A DNA stretch of 64,000 bases from Amycolatopsis nigrescens CSC17Ta-90 (GCF_000384315.1 NZ_ARVW01000001.1:8849001-8913000); one strand, 5' to 3'. Shown: positions 15,367 through 29,226, numbered from the stretch's first letter. Notes: generated from the letters alone by a model not told the origin. Program-made: numbers and translations.

Positions 15367-16716
15367 TCACCCGAACTCGAACGGACCGATGTCGATTGCT
15401 GCTCCCTGCACGCGTGCCGCGCCGTCCACGTCTTCGGTGAAGTTCGGACTGTTCGGCGTGGCGCCATGGTCCAGCACCTCGCCGGCATGGGCGCGTTCCC
15501 GGAATCTGGTGAAATCGTCCGGGTTGATGGCCGGAACCGGGGTGTCGGGATTGTCCTCGAATTCCCGCCAGTCGTCGTGAATGGACTCATCGGTCAACTC
15601 GACGTTGCTCGTGTTGTCGGTCAGCGCGTCCTCGCTTCCGTCCGCGTAGATGGATCCACCGGCGGTCACGAGCACGTTGTTGCGCAGCTTGACGTCGGTT
15701 GTCTCCAGCCCGTCCACCGTGCTGTGGAAGGTGAGCACGTGCCCATCGACCCCGCCGCACAGGATGTTGTTCTCGATGGTGCTGCCGGTGACGCTGCCCA
15801 GCTCGATGTTCTGGCTGCCGAAGGATTCGCAGACGTTGCCGCGATAGGTGTAGTCGCGGATTTCGGCGGACGGCCGGCGCTGGTTCTGCATGATCAGGCA
15901 CTGGCCGGACACGCGAACGCAGTAGTTGTTCTCCACGAGTACGCCAGAGGACTCGGTGGACCGGTCGCTGTTCTGGTAGTTCTGCAGGCAATCGGCGTGC
16001 GGTTCGCCTTCGCCCTTGTTCACGTTCAGGTCATGGATGTAGTTGTTGCGGATGACGTGCCCGGTTCCCCAGACGCGCATGCCGTCGACGTCGTCGTTCC
16101 CGTCGTCCGACCACAGGTCGTAGATGTTGTTCCGCTCGACGACGATATCGGCCCCGCCCCAGAGGTAGATGCCGAAGTTGTTCGTCTGGGTGACCGTGTT
16201 CCAGGCGATCAGCACGTCGCTGGCGCAGTCCTCCGGATCGCAGGCGATGGCGTAGTGGATCTGCTTGCCCTTGACCAGGTTGCGCACGATCTGGTGCCCG
16301 CTGCCGGAGAACTTGATGGCCGTCGACGGGTCGTCCAGCGCGTCACCCACCACGTTGAAGCCGTCGATCACCGCGCCGGTGCCGGTGACGACGATGTTCT
16401 TCAGTTTCACCACGCCGTTGGCCCGCACGGTGACCGGCTTGTCGACGGTCAAGGTCGAGTCCGAGTGGTCCCCTGGCTTGACGCAGATGACGTCACCGTC
16501 CGACGCGTCGTCGACCGCCTGCTGGGGATCCGACTCGGCGAACACCGTGCAGTCGTCGGTTTTCGGGTTGCCCTTGCCATCGGTGCCGTACGGCGGCGCC
16601 GCGGCGTACACGTCGCTCGTGTACGAGTCGCGGGTGACCGGCGCTGTCGCCGATGCCTGCGGTGCCAGCAGCATGAGCGCCAGCCCGGCGCCCACAACCG
16701 ACAGTCGTTGCCTCAT
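15367..16716 (-). CDS. Secreted right-handed beta-helix protein
   Basis: 449 residues from ATG 16716 (GGAGGG five bases upstream). A signal peptide ends near ASATAP. The body shows repeated short turns such as VIAWNTVTQTNNFGIYLWGG, VERNNIYDLWSDD, IRNNYIHDL and VENNYCVRV, the signature of a parallel beta-helix as in polysaccharide lyases and mannuronan epimerases. Paired cysteines (about eight) suggest disulfides. The family cannot be fixed further. It is the first gene of the polysaccharide operon; the C-terminal tail ENVDGAARxQGxxxDIGPFEFG type resembles the end of the PL6 partner (MDGQARVNVADVGADE). Confidence 0.7.
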   Translation of the reverse strand: MRQRLSVVGAGLALMLLAPQASATAPVTRDSYTSDVYAAAPPYGTDGKGNPKTDDCTVFAESDPQQAVDDASDGDVICVKPGDHSDSTLTVDKPVTVRANGVVKLKNIVVTGTGAVIDGFNVVGDALDDPSTAIKFSGSGHQIVRNLVKGKQIHYAIACDPEDCASDVLIAWNTVTQTNNFGIYLWGGADIVVERNNIYDLWSDDGNDDVDGMRVWGTGHVIRNNYIHDLNVNKGEGEPHADCLQNYQNSDRSTESSGVLVENNYCVRVSGQCLIMQNQRRPSAEIRDYTYRGNVCESFGSQNIELGSVTGSTIENNILCGGVDGHVLTFHSTVDGLETTDVKLRNNVLVTAGGSIYADGSEDALTDNTSNVELTDESIHDDWREFEDNPDTPVPAINPDDFTRFRERAHAGEVLDHGATPNSPNFTEDVDGAARVQGAAIDIGPFEFG

Positions 16717-16730
16717 CGCGGCCCTCCGCC

Positions 16731-16763
16731 TCGTTCGTACCGACAACTTGCGCTATCGAACGA
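16731..16763. promoter_or_regulatory. Inverted repeat before polysaccharide operon
   Basis: TCGTTCG (16731-16737) and CGAACGA (16757-16763), 19 bases apart, lie 15-47 bases upstream of the first gene of the operon. A possible operator; no dedicated regulator gene is adjacent. Confidence 0.4.
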
Positions 16764-16807
16764 AGCCGCACAACGCCCGCGGCAGGAACCGGACACGGGG
16801 TCGTCGC

Positions 16808-17402
16808 TCAGCGGTGCCCTTCAGGCGAACGCCTTCTCGGTGACCTTCGGCGGCGCAGCAGGCCGCGCCCGGCGGGCGGGTCCGGCGCTATCCGCAGGGT
16901 GCCGATCACGGTGGCCAGCATCTGGTAATGGCAGGCCAGCATGCACAGCTCGATGGCCTCGCGCTCGTCGAGGTGGGCCCGCAGCGCCGTCCAGCTCTCG
17001 TCGTCCAAATCCTGTTCGTGGTGCAGCAGATCGACCGCGGCCAACATGGCGCGCTCACGGGCGGTCCAGCCCGGTGCGGACGGCCCGGCCCGCACCATGG
17101 CGATCTCCGCCTCCCCCAGCCCTGCCAGGTGGGCGATTCGCCGGTGGTGCTCGAACTCGTATGCGCACGACCGCAGGCATGCGACGCAGGATGACGATTT
17201 CGGTCTCCCGACGGGAAAGCAGGCCACCGGGCATCAGCCGCCCGGCGAAGTACAGCCAGCCGCGGAACAGCGCGCGGTGCTTGCCGAGGGTGCGGAACAA
17301 CGCGGGCGTGGCGGTGCCGGCGACCAGCCCCGACGCCCTGGCGAACAGCCACATCGGGGTACCGAGCTCGCGCCGGGTGCCCGGCACGATCCGCTCGCTC
17401 AC
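16808..17402 (-). pseudogene. Carboxymuconolactone decarboxylase (AhpD-like) family gene broken by a frameshift
   Basis: Two overlapping frames together make one AhpD-like protein. The first (from GTG 17402) runs through GLLSRRETEIVILR; the second carries on VACLRSCAYEFEHHRRIAHLAGLGEAEI, the usual continuation with the conserved Cys and EFEHH helix. The join lies at about 17181-17190, where CTGCGTCGCA would be in frame if it read CTGCGCGTCGCA, so a 2-base (CG) loss or a sequencing error explains it. The start overlaps the SDR stop by four bases (GTGA). If real, the protein is truncated before its Cys-containing active helix completes. Many intact family members are peroxidases or decarboxylases of unknown substrate. 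Confidence 0.75.
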
Positions 17403-18259
17403 GGCGAGCCGTCGGGCTGCGGGGTGGTGTACTGGGCGTCTTCCTTTCTGGCTATGTCAAGCGCTTCGGCGACCCCGTGCCGCCGCAGCCGGAGGTCGAC
17501 GACCCGCTGGGCGGCCTCCCGTACCGGCAGCACCGCCTGGACCCAGCGCGGGGCGACGATCCGGCGTGCCCGCCGGGCGAGTCCCCGCTCCAGCGCGTCG
17601 ATGCCCACCCGCAACGGGGTCACCGCACCGAGCGGCCCACCGCCGGTGATCACCGCCGCCGCTTCGGTGCCGAAGCCGCGACTGGTCATTTCCGTGTCCA
17701 GCTCGGCGAAGTAGGCCACGCCGACCCGTGCGCCACTCGGCCGCAACTCCGTGCGCAACGTGTTGCCCAGCGCCTCCACCGCCGCTTTGGACGCGCTGTA
17801 CGCACCGAGCAGCGGCACGTGCACCGCGGCAGCGAGCGAAGCGACGGCCAGCGCGTAGCCGTCGGGGTGCGCGATATGCGGCCCGGCGGCACGCAGGGTG
17901 TAGTAGGTGCCGAGCACGTTGATCCGCAGGGTCCGCTCGAGCACCTCCGGATCGCCGCCGACCAGGGGCAGCTGCTTGGCGATCCCGGCGTTGGCCACCA
18001 CCACGTCCAGCCCGCCCAGCTCGCCGGCCAGCTCGCGCACCGCGCGCTCGACCTGCGTGCGGTCCCCCACGTCGCAGTAGCGCCACGGTGCGCCGCACCG
18101 GCTCGCCACCTCGGAGAGCAGGTCCGGCTCGATCCCGGCCAGCGCGACCTGCGCGCCGCGCTCGTGCAGCCGGACGGCCAGCGCCGCCCCGATCCCTCTG
18201 GCCGCGCCGGTGATCAGCACCCGCCGTCCGGCCGGCGAAGTGCCGCGGAGTGTTCCCAT
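17399..18259 (-). CDS. Short-chain dehydrogenase/reductase
   Basis: 286 residues. The Rossmann motif TGAARGIG lies at about 17-24, NAGI at about 90, the catalytic Ser in VASLAAAVHVP and the YSASK motif at about 153-157, so the active site is complete. The Asp after beta-2 is replaced by a G-I-E turn, which leaves cofactor preference open. A C-terminal extension of about 60 residues is rich in Arg. It is divergent to a TetR gene with an operator-like palindrome between, and its stop overlaps the start of the broken AhpD-like gene. Confidence 0.9.
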   Translation of the reverse strand: MGTLRGTSPAGRRVLITGAARGIGAALAVRLHERGAQVALAGIEPDLLSEVASRCGAPWRYCDVGDRTQVERAVRELAGELGGLDVVVANAGIAKQLPLVGGDPEVLERTLRINVLGTYYTLRAAGPHIAHPDGYALAVASLAAAVHVPLLGAYSASKAAVEALGNTLRTELRPSGARVGVAYFAELDTEMTSRGFGTEAAAVITGGGPLGAVTPLRVGIDALERGLARRARRIVAPRWVQAVLPVREAAQRVVDLRLRRHGVAEALDIARKEDAQYTTPQPDGSP

Positions 18260-18277
18260 GCGCGCACCGTATCATCC

Positions 18278-18295
18278 GTGAACACTTTTGTTCAC
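18278..18295. promoter_or_regulatory. Palindromic operator between SDR and tetR genes
   Basis: GTGAACA-CTTT-TGTTCAC, perfect 7-base arms, in the 90-base space between divergent starts 18259 and 18350. A likely TetR-family binding site controlling both directions. Confidence 0.7.
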
Positions 18296-18349
18296 GAACT
18301 TTTTACTACTGTCCGTCACCGCAGCCCGAGCGGCCGCTAGCCTCAACCC

Positions 18350-18988
18350 GTGGATCGCAGCAGGTTCGCCGCTCTGCCCAGCGGACGCCATCACCTGACC
18401 CCGGAAGAGGTGCGCGCCTCCCAGCGGGGCCGGATGCTGCTCGGCATGGCGGAGATGGTCGCCGACAAGGGTTACGCCAGGACGTCGGTCGCCGACGTCC
18501 TCAAGCGCGTGCACGTCTCACGGGACACCTTCTACCAGCACTTCTCCGGCAAGGAGGACTGCTTCCTCGCCGCGCTGGACCAGTGCGGCGACACGATCTT
18601 CGGTGCCGTGGTGAACGCGGTGATCTCCGCCGAGCCGGACGCGACCGGCTCGCCGCTGGACCGCTTCGACCGCGCACTGCGCGTCTACCTCGACACACTC
18701 ACCGACGAATGGACGCTGGCGAGGACCTTCTTCCTGGAGGGCTACGCCGCCGGCCCGGTCGCCCAGCAGCGGCGTTTCGAGGTGCAGGAGCGGTTCGTCA
18801 AGATCTTGGCCGCGAACTTCGCCGAAGACCCCGCCTGGCGCACCGTGCCCGACCCGTTGTTCGCCGCCCGCACCCTGGCGGCCGCGCTGAACTCACTGGT
18901 CACCGGGGTGCTGGCCAGCGGTGAACGGGACCGGCTGCCCGCACTGCACGGGCCGGTGACCGAACTCCTGCGACACCTGCTTCGCTGA
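18350..18988 (+). CDS. TetR/AcrR-family transcriptional regulator
   Basis: 212 residues, GTG start. The HTH covers about residues 25-70 (MAEMVADKGYARTSVADVLKRVHVSRDTFYQHFSGKEDCF). The C-terminal half is a ligand-binding helical domain of undefined specificity. It is divergent to the SDR-AhpD-like pair and most likely represses it through the palindrome at 18278-18295. Confidence 0.93.
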   Translation: MDRSRFAALPSGRHHLTPEEVRASQRGRMLLGMAEMVADKGYARTSVADVLKRVHVSRDTFYQHFSGKEDCFLAALDQCGDTIFGAVVNAVISAEPDATGSPLDRFDRALRVYLDTLTDEWTLARTFFLEGYAAGPVAQQRRFEVQERFVKILAANFAEDPAWRTVPDPLFAARTLAAALNSLVTGVLASGERDRLPALHGPVTELLRHLLR

Positions 18989-19025
18989 ACCGTTCCGCGC
19001 CAAGTCCACAATGGACAGATCTGGT

Positions 19026-19295
19026 TCACCGGCCGGAGTCGTCCGCCTTCCGGGACAACGCCCGGCGTTCCTCCCCGCGCAGCCAGAAGGTCGAGGCGAC
19101 CAACGCCAGCCCGGCGAAGACCGCCAGGGTCCCCGGCCAGGACAGGCCGACCAGCCAGGCCAGCGCGACGGCCGCCACCAGCAGTCCCCACGCCTGCGGC
19201 ACCCACCGGGGAAGACGCCCGCGCAGAACGAAAACGACAGGTGCGGTCAGCACGAGCAGGACCAGCCGCCAGTACTCGCCGAGCCACGCGCCCAT
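19026..19295 (-). CDS. Small integral membrane protein
   Basis: 89 residues with GGGGAG nine bases before the ATG. Three hydrophobic segments (about 8-25, 33-50 and 52-70) separated by short charged turns (RGRLPRW), and a charged tail. I recognise no family. It is divergent to the DinB-type gene and its 3' end faces the tetR gene. Confidence 0.68.
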   Translation of the reverse strand: MGAWLGEYWRLVLLVLTAPVVFVLRGRLPRWVPQAWGLLVAAVALAWLVGLSWPGTLAVFAGLALVASTFWLRGEERRALSRKADDSGR

Positions 19296-19432
19296 CGCCG
19301 CACGCTCCCCTCGTCGGGTCCGCCTTCCAGTGTGCCAGCGTTCTCCCCGGCCTGGCCCGGCTCGCGAAAGGCGGGTACGCGGAGTCCGATACCCGCCAGC
19401 CCCGGCCGCCGGTGCGAGGCACGCTTTGCCCC

Positions 19433-20056
19433 ATGGTCAACTCCTTCGACGGGATCGTCGAGCGATTCAGCTTGTCCAGCACCGGATTCGAGCGGAGGCT
19501 GCGGGCGGTCCGGGACGCGCAGTGGACCTGGCCGACGCCGTGCACCGAGTGGCACGTGCGCGCCCTGGTCAACCACATGACCAGGGGCAACCTCGGCTAC
19601 ACCGGTCTGCTGCGGGGTGGCAGCAGCGCGGAGTTCCTGCGGCTGCGGGAGGTTGACGCGCTGGGCACGGATCCCCTCCGCGCGTACATCCGGTCGGTCC
19701 GGGAGTGCGCGGAGGCGTTCGCCGCGCCCGGTGCGGCAGGGCGGATCGTGGACTATCCGCTGGGCCGGGTGACCGGAGCGCAGGCACTCGCCGTGCGGAC
19801 CACCGACAGCACCATCCACACCTGGGACCTCGCGCGGGCCATCGGCGCCGATGAGGAGCTGGACGCCGAGCTGGTCGCCTGGATCGAAGGCGAGTTGGAG
19901 GAGATCTACACCGGCCTTGCCGAAACCCCCACCGCCGCCGAAACCACTCACCGGTTCTTCGCGGCCCCCGCCGCTCCGCCAGCCGAGCGCGAATCCCAGC
20001 AGGTCCGGCTACTGCGGCGGATGGGCCGCGACCCGGGCGGCCGGGGCGGGCGGTAG
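19433..20056 (+). CDS. TIGR03086-type DinB-like metal-binding protein
   Basis: 207 residues from ATG 19433. The pattern WPTPCTEWHVRALVNHM gives the first metal-binding His of the mycothiol-dependent maleylpyruvate isomerase N-terminal (DinB-like) fold, and DSTIHTWDLARAIG the second. Such proteins bind a divalent metal and in some cases use mycothiol as cofactor, which fits an actinomycete; the specific reaction is unknown. The gene stands alone upstream of the carboxylase gene. Confidence 0.85.
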   Translation: MVNSFDGIVERFSLSSTGFERRLRAVRDAQWTWPTPCTEWHVRALVNHMTRGNLGYTGLLRGGSSAEFLRLREVDALGTDPLRAYIRSVRECAEAFAAPGAAGRIVDYPLGRVTGAQALAVRTTDSTIHTWDLARAIGADEELDAELVAWIEGELEEIYTGLAETPTAAETTHRFFAAPAAPPAERESQQVRLLRRMGRDPGGRGGR

Positions 20057-20083
20057 GCCCGACGGGGGTGTGGCCTGCGTCGC

Positions 20084-20127
20084 GTCTTTGGCGGGTTCCC
20101 ACAATGTCTTTGGCGGGTTCCCACAAT
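20084..20127 (+). repeat. 22-base tandem direct repeat, two perfect copies
   Basis: Two adjacent identical units (20084-20105 and 20106-20127) with core GGCGGGTTCCCACAAT. They lie 28 bases after the DinB-like stop and 134 bases before the carboxylase start. The unit length and core resemble the repeats at 59053-59140. Confidence 0.8.
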
Positions 20128-20260
20128 ACAGCGGCCCCGACTTGCGTCATCGGCGACATTGGCGGGACCACCCGCGGGCGTGCAGGGTGTAGGCAGGTGC
20201 AGGCGACGCTCCCTCGGGGACGTCGCCTTCTGTACGTGGAGTACTCAGGAGGCTCAGTCG

Positions 20261-25738
<5,478 letters not shown>

Positions 25739-25741
25739 CCG

Positions 25742-25781
25742 GATGGGCGCTTTCCGTGCGCTGTCACGGAAAGCGCCCATC
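25742..25781. terminator. Bidirectional terminator between carboxylase and ABC permease
   Basis: Perfect 17-base arms (25742-25758 starting GATGGGCGC, and 25765-25781 ending GCGCCCATC) with a 6-base loop. It lies between two converging genes and ends four bases before the permease stop. Confidence 0.9.
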
Positions 25782-25785
25782 AGGG

Positions 25786-26760
25786 TCAGAGCCTGCTCAC
25801 CCTGCGCAGGGTCGACCAGGCGAGCACGAACAGCCCGGCCGCGAGCACGGTGTAGATGCCGAACTCGATGAGCTGGAAGGTGCCGAGCCGGTCGGTGGGC
25901 TGGAAGTCCCGGTAGTTGCTCACCACGCCCTGCTCGGTCAGGCACTGGCGGTAACCGTCGGCGTCGCTGTACCCGCGATTGCAGGCGGTGGGGTATTCGA
26001 CCGGGTTGCCGGCCGCGTCCAGCATTCCGCTGCTGACGTAGAGCGTGTGGTAGACCTGCTCGGTCTGGCCGTCGAGCGGGTACGTCACGCGTACCGGTGG
26101 CTGGTAGTACGGCCGCACCAGCTGGGCGATCGCTCCCCGGACCACGAAGAAGATGCCGAAGGTCACCCCCATCGACAGCACGGTCCGGCGGCTCAGCGCG
26201 CTGACCGCCAGCCCGAGCGCGAACCCGAAGAGCGCGTAACCAGCCTGCACCAGGGGCACGACCTCGAAGTACTGGGTGTCGAACAGGTTGAACGACGGAT
26301 AGTCCCCCGCCTTCGCGGCATTGATCTGGTGCATCATCACGTTCGACGCGGTGCCCAGCACCAGCGACAGCGCCACCGCGACCACGGTCAGCAGCGTCGC
26401 CTTGCCGATCAGCCAGCGCGCCGCCGAGACGTCCTGGCTCCACACCAGCAGATGGGTCCGCTGCTCGTACTCCCGTGCCAGCAGCGGCGCGGCCCAGAAC
26501 ACCGCGATCAGCGCGCTGTAGCCCATCACAGCGGCGACGGCGAGCTGCGCGGTCCCGGTCACCGAACTGAAGCCCAGGATCGAGGCCCGAACGTCGCCGG
26601 TCGAGGCCGCGTACAACCCGAGCGCCGTCATCACGGCGGCGAGGCCCAGCGTGAGCACGCCGGTGCCGGCGAGCATCAGCCGGTGCTGCCGCCAGCCGAT
26701 CCACAGCAGATCTCCCCAGCCGACCCGTTTCGCGGCCGGCCGCACAGCGGTGGCGGTCAT
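25786..26760 (-). CDS. ABC transporter permease (ABC-2 type)
   Basis: 324 residues from ATG 26760 (GGAGGGA upstream). Six hydrophobic segments with a large outer loop between the fifth and sixth (about residues 205-285) that contains two Cys. The start overlaps the ATPase stop (ATGA). Together with the ATPase and the YtrA-type regulator it forms a typical GntR-regulated efflux or stress-response transporter of Gram-positive bacteria; the substrate is not evident. Confidence 0.88.
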   Translation of the reverse strand: MTATAVRPAAKRVGWGDLLWIGWRQHRLMLAGTGVLTLGLAAVMTALGLYAASTGDVRASILGFSSVTGTAQLAVAAVMGYSALIAVFWAAPLLAREYEQRTHLLVWSQDVSAARWLIGKATLLTVVAVALSLVLGTASNVMMHQINAAKAGDYPSFNLFDTQYFEVVPLVQAGYALFGFALGLAVSALSRRTVLSMGVTFGIFFVVRGAIAQLVRPYYQPPVRVTYPLDGQTEQVYHTLYVSSGMLDAAGNPVEYPTACNRGYSDADGYRQCLTEQGVVSNYRDFQPTDRLGTFQLIEFGIYTVLAAGLFVLAWSTLRRVSRL

Positions 26761-27656
26761 GCCGCTCCCTCCTTCCGCGCCCTGGCCAGATGAGCCAGCA
26801 CGAAGTCCTCCAACGTCACCGGCCGCACCGTCCACGGTTCGGCCGGCCGGGGCGCACCGGCGCCTTCGGGCAGCCGCACCAGGAAGGTGGACTGCTGTCC
26901 CCGGTGCCGCGCCTCGACCACCTCCCCGGGACCGGGCGGGCTTTCCGCCGCCGGTCCGACGTAGTACCTGTGCGCGCCGAGCAGTTCGTCCATGTCCCCG
27001 TTGACCACCAGCCGCCCGTGCGTCAGCAGCAGCAGGTGATCGGCCACCCCGCCGAGCTCGGCGACCACGTGGGTGGACAGCACCACGGTCATGCCGGTGT
27101 CCTCGACCTCGGTCAGCAGGTCCGCCATCACCTCGCGGCGGACGAGCGGGTCGAGGTTCGACAGCGGCTCGTCGAGCAGCAGCACGTCCGGGCGTGAGCC
27201 CAGTGCCACCGCGAAGGCCACCTGCGCCTGCTGCCCGCCGGAAAGCCTGCCGCACGCGCGATCCAGCGGGACTTCGAAGCGTTTCAGCCACGCCTCAGCC
27301 CTTTCGCCGTCCCAGACCCGGTTGAGGCGGGCACCGAAACGCAGCACGTCGGTGGCGTTCAGGTGGCGGTAGACCGGTTTCTCCTGCGACACGAAGGCAG
27401 TGCGGCCCGCCGTGTGGACCCGGCCCGCGTCCGGCGCGAGCACCCCGGAAAGGAGGCTGAGCAGCGTCGTCTTGCCCGCGCCGTTCGCGCCGATCAGCGC
27501 GGCCACCTTGCCGGCCGGCAGCTCGAACGAACAGTCCCGCAATGCCTCGTTCGTGCCGCCGCGCAGCAGGGACCGGCGATAGTGCTTGCTCAGCCCCGCC
27601 GCCCGCAGCCCGACGCCTGCCTCGGTCACGATCTGGTCGACCACAGCGGTCGTCAT
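26757..27656 (-). CDS. ABC transporter ATP-binding protein
   Basis: 299 residues from ATG 27656. Walker A GANGAGKTT, signature LSGGQQAQ, Walker B VLLLDEPLSNLD and the switch His in LSTHVVAE are all present. A C-terminal extension of about 80 residues follows the nucleotide-binding domain. Both ends overlap the neighbouring genes by four bases, so regulator, ATPase and permease form one translationally coupled operon. Confidence 0.95.
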   Translation of the reverse strand: MTTAVVDQIVTEAGVGLRAAGLSKHYRRSLLRGGTNEALRDCSFELPAGKVAALIGANGAGKTTLLSLLSGVLAPDAGRVHTAGRTAFVSQEKPVYRHLNATDVLRFGARLNRVWDGERAEAWLKRFEVPLDRACGRLSGGQQAQVAFAVALGSRPDVLLLDEPLSNLDPLVRREVMADLLTEVEDTGMTVVLSTHVVAELGGVADHLLLLTHGRLVVNGDMDELLGAHRYYVGPAAESPPGPGEVVEARHRGQQSTFLVRLPEGAGAPRPAEPWTVRPVTLEDFVLAHLARARKEGAA

Positions 27657-28045
27657 GCGATCTCCACCCCTTTCTCCACGAGGACCACGCGCAGCAGCGC
27701 GTCCACGTCCTCGTCCTCCAGCCCCGCCGCCCGCGCCCTGCTCACCCATTCGCTGAGGCTGTCGCGCAGCTCGGCCATGACTTCCGGATCGACCGTGCCC
27801 AGCGCCGTCTTGACGAACGTGCCCGCCCCCTGGCGTGCCTCGACCAGTCCGGTGAACTCCAGTTCGCGGTACGCCTTGAGCACGGTATTGGCGTTCACCC
27901 CGCTGCTCGCGACGACGTCGCGCACCGTGGGCAACCGGTCTCCCGGTCTCAGCCAGCCGAGTCTCAGCGCCTCTCGTACCTGCCGCACCAGCTGCAGGTA
28001 CGCGGGGAGGCCACTGGCCCGGTCCACGCGGAACTCGACCACCAC
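27653..28045 (-). CDS. GntR-family regulator, YtrA subfamily
   Basis: 130 residues: a winged HTH (PAYLQLVRQVREALRLGWLRPGDRLPTVRDVVASSGVNANTVLKAYRELEFTG type, residues 12-65) with only a short C-terminal helical tail, the hallmark of the YtrA group that controls ABC transporter operons. GTG 28042 may be the true start, since GGAGG is only one base from GTG 28045. A perfect dyad upstream (28064-28083) is its likely binding site, giving self-repression of the operon until an inducer appears. Confidence 0.93.
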   Translation of the reverse strand: MVVEFRVDRASGLPAYLQLVRQVREALRLGWLRPGDRLPTVRDVVASSGVNANTVLKAYRELEFTGLVEARQGAGTFVKTALGTVDPEVMAELRDSLSEWVSRARAAGLEDEDVDALLRVVLVEKGVEIA

Positions 28046-28063
28046 ACCTCCAAATTGTTCTAC

Positions 28064-28083
28064 TCAACTAAGACACTAGTTGA
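28064..28083. promoter_or_regulatory. Operator dyad of the GntR-ABC operon
   Basis: TCAACTA-AGACAC-TAGTTGA, perfect 7-base arms, 19-38 bases before the regulator start. A TTGACA hexamer (minus strand, 28101-28106) lies just upstream and may be the -35 box, so the dyad would cover the -10 region. Confidence 0.72.
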
Positions 28084-28147
28084 CTAGCTAACAGCAGGTA
28101 TGTCAAGCTGCTTTCGCTCGCAGGGGAGAACGGGGAGCGGGCAGGCC

Positions 28148-28177
28148 GGTGGGGTGGCGTTCGGGGGCCACCCCACC
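28148..28177. other. Strong isolated hairpin
   Basis: GGTGGGGTGGC (28148-28158) pairs perfectly with GCCACCCCACC (28167-28177), loop of 8. It lies in the divergent space between the GntR operon and the toroid protein gene, 20 bases before copy B of the recurring element. Its role is unknown. Confidence 0.55.
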
Positions 28178-28196
28178 GCACCCGTCCCGACCCAAA

Positions 28197-28219
28197 GGGC
28201 AAAAAGCCGGCTATTTGCC
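28197..28219. repeat. Recurring palindromic element, copy B
   Basis: On the minus strand GGCAAATAGCC-GGCTTTTTGCCC, identical to copies C and D at 51951-52006 and close to copy A at 4540. It stands 27 bases before the start of the toroid protein gene. Confidence 0.75.
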
Positions 28220-28245
28220 GTTGGGGGCGTGGGTAGGGTCGCGGC

Positions 28246-29226
28246 ATGGTGGGCAGCGGCGTGATCACGTGGCTTCGTGACTCCGATCCGGCCTTGCGCT
28301 GGCAGGTCGAGCGCGACCTCGTGGGCGAACCGCCCGAGGTCTGGGCAGCGACGCGGGCCAAGATCGCGACCGAGGGCTTCGGCGCGCGCCTGCTCGCGCT
28401 CCAGGATCCGGACGGCCAGTGGGCAGGCGGCGCGTTCTTCCCCGCTCACGACCCCGAAGCGGCAGAAGAGGCCGGGCAGCCTTGGACGGCGACGACCTGG
28501 ACGCTCAACTCGTTGCGGGAGTGGGGCCTCGACCCCGCGGTCCTGCGCGAGCGCCGCACGGCCGAGCTGCTCGCCGAGAACAGCCGCTGGGAGTACCAGA
28601 ACCTGCCGTACTGGAGTGGCGAGGTCGACTGCTGCATCAACGCGTGGACGGTCGCGAACGGCTTGTGGCTCGGCGCCGACGTCACCGCCATTGTCGACTG
28701 GTTCCTGGCGCATCGGCTGTCCGACGGCGGCTGGAACTGCGAGTGGGTCGAGGGCTCGACGCGGTCGTCGTTCCACTCGACGCTCAATTCCCTCAAGGGG
28801 CTGCTCGCCTACGACGTCGCGACCGGCGGCACGGACGCGTCGCGCGCCGCCCGGCACTCCGGCGAGGAGTACCTCCTGCGGCGCGGGCTGTTCCGCCGTC
28901 TTTCGACGGGCGAACCGGTGGCACCGTGGGTGAACCGGTTCGCCTACCCGATCCGCTGGTCCTACGACGTGCTCAACGCGGCCGAGTACTTCCGCCGGGC
29001 CGCGCTGTTCGACGGCGCGGAGCCGGACCCGCGCCTGGCCGACGCGGTCGAGCTGATCCGTACCGCCAGGCAGCCGGACGGCCGCTGGCTCCAGGCCGGC
29101 CGGCTTCCGGGGCGGATGTGGTTCGAGGTCGACGTGCCGGCCGGGCTGCCGTCGAAATGGCTGACCCTGTTCGGCACCCGGGTGCTGACCTGGTGGGACT
29201 CCCGGGGCGTGTCTCCCAATAATTAG
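28246..29226 (+). CDS. Terpenoid-cyclase-like alpha/alpha-toroid protein ('squalene cyclase'-annotated type)
   Basis: 326 residues, soluble. It has repeated Q/D-x-x-x-G-x-W turns (LQDPDGQWAGG, LSDGGWNCEW, RQPDGRWLQ) that build an alpha/alpha toroid like that of squalene cyclases and prenyltransferase beta subunits. The DxDD protonation motif of triterpene cyclases is absent, so cyclase activity is doubtful. A VDCCINAW stretch with two adjacent Cys could bind metal. Proteins like this are widespread in actinomycetes without known function. A VOC-family gene follows 37 bases later on the same strand. Confidence 0.75.
   Translation: MVGSGVITWLRDSDPALRWQVERDLVGEPPEVWAATRAKIATEGFGARLLALQDPDGQWAGGAFFPAHDPEAAEEAGQPWTATTWTLNSLREWGLDPAVLRERRTAELLAENSRWEYQNLPYWSGEVDCCINAWTVANGLWLGADVTAIVDWFLAHRLSDGGWNCEWVEGSTRSSFHSTLNSLKGLLAYDVATGGTDASRAARHSGEEYLLRRGLFRRLSTGEPVAPWVNRFAYPIRWSYDVLNAAEYFRRAALFDGAEPDPRLADAVELIRTARQPDGRWLQAGRLPGRMWFEVDVPAGLPSKWLTLFGTRVLTWWDSRGVSPNN

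Noticed and set aside
28246..29226. Active squalene-hopene cyclase
   Set aside because: The protein is half the usual length and lacks DxDD, so only the toroid fold is claimed.
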